The translations under genes were made by a program, and so were the position numbers. DNA of 64,000 bases from Aquimarina algicola (GTDB lineage: Bacteria > Bacteroidota > Bacteroidia > Flavobacteriales > Flavobacteriaceae), in contig NZ_VFWZ01000002.1 of the NCBI RefSeq assembly GCF_006443095.1, forward strand, positions 1,178,001-1,242,000. The letters run 5' to 3'. The first letter of the stretch is position 1. Each line of letters opens with the position of its first letter. Under the pieces are notes generated by a model. That model worked only from the letters and a program-made list of their open reading frames with translations, made no database searches and had not been told where the DNA came from. This document shows, one piece after another, positions 57,962-64,000 of the stretch.

Positions 57962-59275
57962 ATGGATTTGAAAGAAAAATTAGTGTCTTCTTTTCTGGCT
58001 TTCGAAAACACGATAAATGTAGATGATACTGTTCATGACATAAGAAGCCAAGCTATCAAGACTTTTGAAGAAAAAGGATTTCCTACCAAAAAAGAAGAAG
58101 CTTGGAAATATACCTCTCTCAATACAGTTCTTAAACATGATTATAGTATTTTTCCTAAAGAAGAAAATGCTATAGAATTTAAGGATATCAAGAAATATTT
58201 CTTACATGATCTTGATACCTACAAGATTGTTTTTATAGATGGTAAATATTCTTCTCATCTTTCAGAAACTACACACGAAAAAATAGATGTATGCCTGATG
58301 TCATCTGCATTGACGTATGACAAATACAGGGCTGTTATCGATAATTATTTTAACAAGATAGCACGTCAGGATGGTCTTACATCGCTCAATACAGCTTTTT
58401 CAAAAGAAGGTGCATATATTTATATCCCAAAAAACAAATTAGCAGACAAGCCTATACAGATTATTCATTTTTCTACCGGTAATGAGGCTGCACAAATGCT
58501 ACAACCGCGAAACTTGATTGTTGTAGAAGAAAACTCGCACGTTCAGATCATCGAACGTCACCAGAGTTTGACAGACAATCCTGTACTTACGAATTCTGTT
58601 ACAGAGATTTTTGTAGACAAAAGAGCTATTGTAGACTATTACAAGATTCAAAATGATAATCAAAACGCATCTTTGATAGACAATACATACATTGAGCAGC
58701 AAGCACAAAGTGTTGCGTCTGTACATACATTTGCTTTTGGAGGAAATATTACACGTAATAACCTGAACTTTTATCAAAAAGGAGAAGGGATCGATTCTAT
58801 CTTGAATGGGGTAACTATACTTGAAGAAAAACAGCATGTAGACCATAATACCCTTGTACACCATACAGAGCCTAATTGCGAGAGTCATCAGGATTATAAA
58901 GGTATCTTTGATGAAAAATCAACAGGAGTCTTCAATGGAAAAATTATTGTGAATAAAGAAGCACAAAAAACAAATGCTTTTCAATCCAATAATAACATCT
59001 TATTGAGTGATAAAGCTACGATTAATTCTAAACCTCAGCTGGAGATTTTTGCCGATGATGTAAAATGTTCACATGGGTGTACTATTGGACAATTAGATGA
59101 CAATGCTTTATTCTACATGAGATCGCGTGGTATTGGAGAAAAAGAAGCTAAAGCACTTCTTATGTACGCATTTGCTAATAATGTCTTAGAAAGCGTAAAA
59201 ATACCTCAGCTCAAAAACAGAATCAATGCCCTTATTGCCAAAAAACTTGGTGTAGATATTGGTTTTGATTTATAA
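57962..59275 (+). CDS. sufD: Fe-S cluster assembly protein SufD
   Basis: Partner of SufB in the SufBCD complex (437 residues). The C-terminal region DDVKCSHGCTIGQLDD, followed by MRSRGIGEKEAKALLMYAFA, is diagnostic and includes the conserved Cys and His of the cluster assembly interface. A hairpin terminator follows directly, so sufS and sufE are not in this transcript. Confidence 0.96.
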   Translation: MDLKEKLVSSFLAFENTINVDDTVHDIRSQAIKTFEEKGFPTKKEEAWKYTSLNTVLKHDYSIFPKEENAIEFKDIKKYFLHDLDTYKIVFIDGKYSSHLSETTHEKIDVCLMSSALTYDKYRAVIDNYFNKIARQDGLTSLNTAFSKEGAYIYIPKNKLADKPIQIIHFSTGNEAAQMLQPRNLIVVEENSHVQIIERHQSLTDNPVLTNSVTEIFVDKRAIVDYYKIQNDNQNASLIDNTYIEQQAQSVASVHTFAFGGNITRNNLNFYQKGEGIDSILNGVTILEEKQHVDHNTLVHHTEPNCESHQDYKGIFDEKSTGVFNGKIIVNKEAQKTNAFQSNNNILLSDKATINSKPQLEIFADDVKCSHGCTIGQLDDNALFYMRSRGIGEKEAKALLMYAFANNVLESVKIPQLKNRINALIAKKLGVDIGFDL

Positions 59276-59303
59276 TTAAGACTGTAAAAAAATAATTTTT
59301 ATA

Positions 59304-59336
59304 AAAAACCTCTTCATATATTTGTTGAGGTTTTTA
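59304..59336 (+). terminator. Terminator of the suf genes abutting the next start codon
   Basis: AAAAACCTC (59304-59312) pairs with GAGGTTTTT (59327-59335) around a 14-nt loop, and the 3' arm itself is the T run. The next gene's ATG begins only 4 nt later, so its leader is short or its ribosome site is inside the hairpin. Confidence 0.7.
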
Positions 59337-59339
59337 TTT

Positions 59340-59966
59340 ATGTATAAAACAACTACATATCACTTTTTACTTCTTCTAATATATACTTTCTTCTGTTTTT
59401 TGATGTTAAAAATCACGTTACAGTATTTTCCTATTGATTTTGACGTTGCCTTTTTGAGAATAAAACAACAATATATCCGCTTTACACATTACAAGATTGC
59501 CTTTTATATTCATGTCTTTTTTTCAATATTTTCACTTCTGGCAGGGTTTACACAATTTTCAACAAAAATACGGGTCAACTATGCGCGGCTACACAAAGGT
59601 ATAGGATGGTTGTATTTGGTCTCTATTATCGTATTTGCAGCTCCATCAGGATTAATCATAGGGTATTATGCCAATGGTGGATTTTGGTCTCAATTAGCAT
59701 TTTGTTTATTGGCTTTAGGTTGGTTTTGGTTTAGTTTGCAATCACTACTGGCACTAACTCAAAAAAAATATCGTAAGCATCAAATTTTTGCAATCAGAAG
59801 TTTTGCATTAACCCTTTCTGCCATAACTTTACGATTATGGAAATATCTGATTGTTCTAATATTTCAACCTCGCCCTATGGATGTATATCAGATAGTCGCC
59901 TGGTTAGGTTGGGTATTAAATCTTATTATTGCAGAAATCATCATTCAAAAATATATCAAAAAATGA
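59340..59966 (+). CDS. DUF2306-like integral membrane protein
   Basis: Membrane protein of 208 residues with about six helices from the ATG at 59340; an upstream TTG at 59322 lies inside the terminator hairpin and is rejected. Conserved features of the DUF2306 group are FTQFSTKIRVNYARLHKGIGWLY and KKYRKHQIFAIRSFALTLSAI, with His and Arg at the membrane boundary that may bind heme or another cofactor (inference). The stop overlaps the next start (ATGA). Confidence 0.8.
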   Translation: MYKTTTYHFLLLLIYTFFCFLMLKITLQYFPIDFDVAFLRIKQQYIRFTHYKIAFYIHVFFSIFSLLAGFTQFSTKIRVNYARLHKGIGWLYLVSIIVFAAPSGLIIGYYANGGFWSQLAFCLLALGWFWFSLQSLLALTQKKYRKHQIFAIRSFALTLSAITLRLWKYLIVLIFQPRPMDVYQIVAWLGWVLNLIIAEIIIQKYIKK

Positions 59967-60880
59967 GAAACCTGATCCTTTTTACCCTCGCGTCGTTGCT
60001 AATACTTTCTTGTAAACAAGAAAACAAACCACAAACCGATACAATAGAAGATACCATAACAGAGACGACACCTAGCCAAAAAAAAATCGAAACCAAAAAA
60101 AGTATCAATGATACACCAAAACCGACTGGAGATCACACTGAACTACTAGGGTACTATGTTGGTAGTTTTAATGCCGATGATTATGAAAATGTATATGAAA
60201 AAAAGGGATCTTTTAGCAATAAAATTAATATTGCTATCGATGCCATAAAGAACGATTCTATACATGGTCATTCTGTAGTTGCAGGTAACTCAAGACCTTT
60301 TAAGGGGATTATAGATGTAGAAACACTTTCTGTAAAAGTTACCGAACCTGGAGATAACAAGTATGATGGTATTTTTGAATTTACGATCTCTTCAGAAAAA
60401 AATACAATTACCGGTATCTGGATTGCAAATGATAAAAACCTTGCAGTGCCCAAAAGAAAATATGACCTCAATAAAAAAGAATTTACATATGAGCCAGAAT
60501 TAAATTTGGATTTTAATGTCGAATATGACTACAACCTAAGTTTATCAAACTCTCAACTAGATGAAAATGGAGAAATGGAAGCGATCAATCCCAAAGTCAT
60601 TGGCAAACTCAACGCTTCTACCCAAACACTCAACAATACCGATGTAGAAAACCTAAACAAAGGAGAATTAGAAGTACTACGCAATCTTATCTATGCCAGG
60701 CATGGGTATTCTTTCAAAAACCGTAAGATGCGATACTTTTTTGATAGCCAAATAGAATGGTATATTCCTATATCTACTGATATCAGAGATCAACTTACCA
60801 GTATAGAAAAGAAAAATATCGACCTTATCAAACGATATGAGCAACATGCTGAGAGGTATTATGACTATTTTGGGAGATAA
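59963..60880 (+). CDS. YARHG-domain lipoprotein
   Basis: Lipoprotein of 305 residues. The start is the ATG at 59963, which overlaps the stop codon of the upstream gene; an in-frame extension to 59837 would place the signal peptide internally and is rejected. The lipobox is LLILSC (Cys16). A Thr/Ser-rich linker is followed by a beta-rich domain with YVGSFNADDYENVY and a C-terminal YARHG domain near 238-262 (IYARHGYSFKNRKMRYFF). The YARHG domain is extracellular in known cases, but its ligand is unknown. Confidence 0.85.
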   Translation: MRNLILFTLASLLILSCKQENKPQTDTIEDTITETTPSQKKIETKKSINDTPKPTGDHTELLGYYVGSFNADDYENVYEKKGSFSNKINIAIDAIKNDSIHGHSVVAGNSRPFKGIIDVETLSVKVTEPGDNKYDGIFEFTISSEKNTITGIWIANDKNLAVPKRKYDLNKKEFTYEPELNLDFNVEYDYNLSLSNSQLDENGEMEAINPKVIGKLNASTQTLNNTDVENLNKGELEVLRNLIYARHGYSFKNRKMRYFFDSQIEWYIPISTDIRDQLTSIEKKNIDLIKRYEQHAERYYDYFGR

Positions 60881-61080
60881 GTTTTTTTAAAAAAGTACTG
60901 TTCTAAATTTTGTTAATCCTTTCACTACATTGTGAAGAATATGAATTAGAAAAAACAAACTTCTTTGAATTCATTTATTAAATAGAGTAAGAGAAGGTAA
61001 CATTTTGCTTCGTTACGACACTCATATAATAAACAGTCATATTTTTAATAAGCATATAAGTTAATTTTAAAAATCAAATT

Positions 61081-61260
61081 ATGAAAAAAATAAATGAATC
61101 ATATATGTTAGGTTTGGGTAGTATTATATCAGTTATTGGCATGATGTTATTTACACTTGGACTTTCTCCAATATTATATCTTAGTACTTTTGCTTTTGCT
61201 TTAGTACTAATGGTTACAGCTGTTCTAATCAAGGCTAAAAAAGAAGGTACCGTTTTTTAA
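61081..61260 (+). CDS. Microprotein 1, two-helix membrane protein
   Basis: Unrecognised 59-residue protein. It has two hydrophobic segments (about 9-29 and 31-51) and a basic C-terminal end KAKKEGTVF. It starts the set of four small membrane genes and is preceded by AAATTATG after a 200-bp gap. It is too short for usual gene callers and is supported only by its hydrophobic pattern and its position. Confidence 0.55.
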   Translation: MKKINESYMLGLGSIISVIGMMLFTLGLSPILYLSTFAFALVLMVTAVLIKAKKEGTVF

Positions 61261-61323
61261 AAACATAAATATATTTTGTTAATAGACTTGGTAAAACATT
61301 AAATCCATCAATATAAAACGAAC

Positions 61324-61434
61324 ATGAAAAAAGAAATTGCTAATAACATCCCTTGGTTAATCCTTTTATTACTTTTTGCTTCTTATAAAGCAGGTGTTTT
61401 TGTGGGTAATCTGGGAATTGTATTACCATTTTAA
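61324..61434 (+). CDS. Microprotein 2, single-helix membrane protein
   Basis: Unrecognised 36-residue protein. A polar N-terminus (MKKEIANNIP) leads into one helix (WLILLLLFASYKAG) and a short tail. The ASYKAG end of the helix resembles AIGYDYAG and MIGYQIGK in the next two microproteins. Confidence 0.55.
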   Translation: MKKEIANNIPWLILLLLFASYKAGVFVGNLGIVLPF

Positions 61435-61446
61435 AAAACAAAAACT

Positions 61447-61587
61447 ATGAAAGATTTTATAAAAGACCTTACTAAAGAATTAAGTCTTATTACACCAGAT
61501 ACGATCCTATGGCTCTCATTTATAACAGTAGCGCTATTTTCTTTATTTTTTGCTATAGGATATGACTATGCAGGAGCAATGCACTAA
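61447..61587 (+). CDS. Microprotein 3, single-helix membrane protein
   Basis: Unrecognised 46-residue protein. A charged amphipathic N-terminus (MKDFIKDLTKEL) precedes a helix LWLSFITVALFSLFFAIGY and the tail DYAGAMH. It shares the pattern LW-S-F...FAIGY with microprotein 4, so the two look like paralogues. Confidence 0.6.
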   Translation: MKDFIKDLTKELSLITPDTILWLSFITVALFSLFFAIGYDYAGAMH

Positions 61588-61605
61588 TCTAAAACCTTAT
61601 ATTAT

Positions 61606-61719
61606 ATGAAGAAAATGAAAACCAAAACTGTAGAAATTGTTCTTTGGAGTTGCTTTACAACACTATTAATATTTATGATTGGATATCAGATAGGAAAAGA
61701 TATAGCGCTAATACATTAG
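61606..61719 (+). CDS. Microprotein 4, single-helix membrane protein
   Basis: Unrecognised 37-residue protein. A basic N-terminus (MKKMKTKT) is followed by a helix IVLWSCFTTLLIFMIGY and the tail QIGKDIALIH. It lies 18 nt after microprotein 3 and resembles it in the helix and the GY turn. Confidence 0.6.
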   Translation: MKKMKTKTVEIVLWSCFTTLLIFMIGYQIGKDIALIH

Positions 61720-61735
61720 CGAAATAATCTGTAAT

Positions 61736-61866
61736 GCTAAACTCGATCAACATCCCACTAGGGTTGTTTCTCTCCTTGTGTGACCCTGAATCGAGTTCAG
61801 GGAGACGTACATTTATTTTTAACGTTACTGTTTTCAGACTATCTTCAACAAGCTCAGACTGACAGC
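61736..61866. repeat. Interspersed palindromic repeat (REP/MITE-like)
   Basis: The element contains the perfect stem CCCTGAA-TCGAG-TTCAGGG (61784-61802) and, at 61841-61865, the inverse complement of CTGTCAGTCTGAGCTTGTTG. Such CTGAGCTTG-TTGAAGA and CCTGAA-TTCAGG pairs occur in intergenic repeats of many flavobacteria, as I recall. The gap 61720-61950 carries no gene. Confidence 0.65.
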
Positions 61867-61950
61867 ACATCGTACTCTTTATACCTCAATCCTTAGACCT
61901 AATCCCATTGATAGTCCTCACATTCTCAAAACTCACACCGAAGCATTTCG

Positions 61951-62388
61951 TTAATCAACCAATGTTCCTTCGCTTTTTGTAAGAATATAATTAAAGTGAT
62001 CAACATCTTCACTATTGAGTTTTAAAACCCCGGTAACAGTAATAATATCATCAGTTTTGAAAACAGGTTTGGATAAAAACTCTAATTCTATTGCAGTTTC
62101 TGGCCCACCAATTCCACAAAAGAAGCAAGCAGACATTGGACCTTTAGATAGAATATATAGTTTTCCTTTCGGGTCAATATTTAGAAAATACCCTGTGATC
62201 GTAACCTTTTTTCCCTCTAAACTTTTTATCGATTGTGAAAAATTAGGGTACAAAAAAGACTGATCATAACCAGGAAAATATTTATCTACAAACTTTACCT
62301 TTGATAGATCTTTCCAAGTAATTTTCTTTTGGGCAAAGGCTCCCAAGCTCAATAAAAGGATGATAGTAACTAAAATTTTATTTTTCAC
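61951..62388 (-). CDS. DUF3299-like exported protein
   Basis: Exported 145-residue protein. The start is GTG at 62388, inside the end of the permease gene, so they overlap by 11 nt. A signal peptide ends at LGAFAQ. The body has a small OB-like fold, with KKVTITGYFLNIDPKGKLYIL and a CFFCG motif in MSACFFCGIGGPE, as in DUF3299 proteins linked to metal transport. The paired cysteines may bind metal or a disulfide partner. Confidence 0.75.
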   Translation of the reverse strand: MKNKILVTIILLLSLGAFAQKKITWKDLSKVKFVDKYFPGYDQSFLYPNFSQSIKSLEGKKVTITGYFLNIDPKGKLYILSKGPMSACFFCGIGGPETAIELEFLSKPVFKTDDIITVTGVLKLNSEDVDHFNYILTKSEGTLVD

Positions 62389-63682
62389 GGCTTAAAATAC
62401 TTGATATACTCATTTTCATAATCGGACGAATCGCTAACAAAATTGACAAAATTGTTATCAACAAAACTAAACTTACCGGATATAATAGTTGCTCAAACGG
62501 TAAATTTTGTAAAATGTTTTGCTGTTTTGTACCATCTAAAACATTCAAAATATAATGTAGTGCTATTTTTAGAACAAAAAAACCAACTACAAATGCAAAA
62601 CCTACGATTAACAACCCTTCGTAAGTTATAATCTTAATGAGTTGCACATTGCTAGCTCCATATGTTCTTAGAAGTGCAAGATCAAAAGCACGTTCTTTTA
62701 CCATTTTATACAAACTGATAAAAATAGTAAGCCCGGAAATGATAAGGATTAAGTAGGCAATCCAAGAAACGGTTTTAAATCCAACCCCCAGAAACTGATA
62801 TAATCTATCTAATTCATATTTTGGCAACGCCGCTTGCATATTGGTGTTTTTATTGATGTTTCTCGGAAAAGTTAAAAGAGCCGAGGGGTTTCTAAACAAG
62901 ATCAAAAGCGAGGTGATCTCCTTCTCTTCTTGATGTTGATCATGGCTATTATGATTATCGTGGTCGTCACCTTGAACATGTTCTTTTGCTTCCTCTTCTC
63001 CGTCATGATCATCGTGGTCATGATCTTCAGCATGTTCTTCTGCTTCCTCTTCCTCGTCATGGTCGTCATGATCGTGTACTTGCCATATGCTTTCTAAATT
63101 AGTAATAATTAATCGATCAATCACTCTTTGAGTTGGGGTTAAAATCCCTACTACTGTTAATTCATCTGAATGTACGTCTATCTCATTTTCAATCAATCCA
63201 TGAGAGCTTAAAAAAGTGTCTCCTATATTGAGATAAAGCCTCTCTGCCACTAGATACCCCAAGACAACCTCCATAGGTTTTTGTACAGGATTTCCTTTTT
63301 GTAATGATGCGCCATAAAGAGCTATAAACTCTGACGTAGTTCCAACAATACGATACCCTTTGTAATTATCTCCATAAGAAATAGGAACTGCTTTTTTGAT
63401 CATCGGATTTTTTCTTATTTTTTGGGCTTCATCATAAGGTATATTTCCTGTAGGATTATCTAAATGTAGTACTGAAGACACTACTAATTGCAGCGGACTA
63501 CCCTTTGCCCCAATCACTAAGTCAACTCCTGCTAAATTATTTTTAATCTGGTGTTCAAAAGAGTTTTTAAGTTGTTGAACCCCTAATAAAAGTGCAATAC
63601 TTAGCGCTAAAATGAAGATACTTAAAAAAGTATATAAGGGTTTGATCTTCATATTTTGTATGCTAATCTTCAAGAGATTCAT
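62378..63682 (-). CDS. FtsX-type ABC transporter permease with His/Asp/Glu-rich loop
   Basis: Membrane permease of 434 residues in the MacB/FtsX class. One helix near the N-terminus (about 18-40) is followed by a large periplasmic domain and three helices at about 300-425, with FDLALLRTYGASNVQL between them. Residues about 199-252 are a low-complexity loop with repeated HDHDD, EEHAEDHDH and HDNHNSHDQH, which is a plausible metal buffer. It overlaps the ATPase gene by 4 nt. The set ATPase-permease-DUF3299 resembles the Zrg-type zinc uptake genes of Vibrio by recollection. Confidence 0.87.
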   Translation of the reverse strand: MNLLKISIQNMKIKPLYTFLSIFILALSIALLLGVQQLKNSFEHQIKNNLAGVDLVIGAKGSPLQLVVSSVLHLDNPTGNIPYDEAQKIRKNPMIKKAVPISYGDNYKGYRIVGTTSEFIALYGASLQKGNPVQKPMEVVLGYLVAERLYLNIGDTFLSSHGLIENEIDVHSDELTVVGILTPTQRVIDRLIITNLESIWQVHDHDDHDEEEEAEEHAEDHDHDDHDGEEEAKEHVQGDDHDNHNSHDQHQEEKEITSLLILFRNPSALLTFPRNINKNTNMQAALPKYELDRLYQFLGVGFKTVSWIAYLILIISGLTIFISLYKMVKERAFDLALLRTYGASNVQLIKIITYEGLLIVGFAFVVGFFVLKIALHYILNVLDGTKQQNILQNLPFEQLLYPVSLVLLITILSILLAIRPIMKMSISSILSREK

Positions 63683-64000
63683 ATCGTAATTGTATTAGAA
63701 AAAAATGATTTCACTCTGTGATCGTGAGTAATTACAATAAGGTTTGCTTCAGTTTGCTTGGCTTGTTTTTTAAGAAGTTCTATAACAATTTTGCAGTTTT
63801 CGTCATCAAGACTTGAAGTAGGTTCGTCTGCCAAAATAACTTTTGGGTTGTGTATAACTGACAATGCAATCCCCAAGCGTTGCAATTGCCCTACACTAAG
63901 CTCTTGTATAGCGCTATTTTTATACTCAATAAGACCTAATTCTATTAATAATTGATCAATCGCTTTGGGATGAATAGCTTTTTTGCTAAAAAAAAGACGT
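63679..64000 (-). CDS. ABC transporter ATP-binding protein (C-terminal part, cut by the window edge)
   Basis: The frame runs off the right edge, so only about the last 106 residues are visible. They show the ABC signature LSVGQLQR, Walker B VILADEP, the D-loop SSLDD and the H-switch ITHD. Together with the overlapping permease gene it forms a MacB/LolD-like exporter or importer. The Walker A part lies outside the window. Confidence 0.92.
   Translation of the reverse strand, partial: RLFFSKKAIHPKAIDQLLIELGLIEYKNSAIQELSVGQLQRLGIALSVIHNPKVILADEPTSSLDDENCKIVIELLKKQAKQTEANLIVITHDHRVKSFFSNTITI

Noticed and set aside
59837-59962. 42-residue N-terminal extension of the YARHG lipoprotein
   Set aside because: It lies within the DUF2306 gene in another frame and would place the lipobox internally.

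Overview
The window is AT-rich DNA from a gliding-type marine Bacteroidota, most likely a flavobacterium close to Aquimarina (inference). The support is the many C-terminal type IX secretion (T9SS) sorting domains, promoters of the TTTG-N19-TAnnTTTG type, absence of Shine-Dalgarno sites, OmpA with thrombospondin-3 repeats, a TonB receptor with a carboxypeptidase-like N-domain, and TPR-LuxR regulators. No phage, insertion sequence, CRISPR array or rRNA was seen.

Layout. 0.3-9.7 kb: superoxide dismutase, then an AddA-like helicase-nuclease and an AddB-like nuclease separated by an ompA gene, then an alpha/beta hydrolase. 9.8-13.2 kb: a small His/Cys protein, a TonB receptor and a lipoprotein that look like one metal (possibly zinc) uptake unit. 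13.5-15.3 kb: a TPR-LuxR regulator on the minus strand. 15.8-37.3 kb: the centrepiece, six T9SS-exported proteins, all on the plus strand. They are a ricin-type lectin, a 2013-residue GH9-CBM3...GH48 cellulase, a GH5-CBM3 cellulase, two GH5 mannanase-like enzymes carrying CBM3, and a 1518-residue DUF5060-type putative glycosidase. RNA hairpins sit in the gaps and a strong terminator closes the cluster at 37.3 kb. There is no SusC/SusD pair, so this looks like a surface or secreted system for crystalline cellulose and mannan rather than a classical PUL.

37.4-41.3 kb: a Cys-rich lipoprotein on the minus strand, then a four-gene unit ending in a NarL-type histidine kinase and response regulator. 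41.5-45.4 kb: a minus-strand operon with an Rrf2 repressor followed by hydrolase, NmrA-like, flavin-binding and two SnoaL-like genes, with a palindromic operator over its promoter. 45.6-54.3 kb: tRNA-Ala(GGC) and housekeeping or transport genes (GNAT, MATE, enoyl-CoA hydratase, QueD, glyoxalase-like, BrnQ, hydrolase, ThiL) plus one frameshifted gene. 54.8-59.3 kb: the SUF iron-sulfur assembly genes sufA-like, sufB, sufC and sufD, without sufS or sufE. 59.3-60.9 kb: a DUF2306 membrane protein and a YARHG lipoprotein. 61.1-61.7 kb: four tandem single- or double-helix microproteins, unannotated by length. 61.7-61.9 kb: an interspersed palindromic repeat. 62.0-64.0 kb: a DUF3299-like protein, an FtsX-type permease with a long His/Asp/Glu loop, and the C-terminal half of its ATPase, resembling a Zrg-type zinc system.
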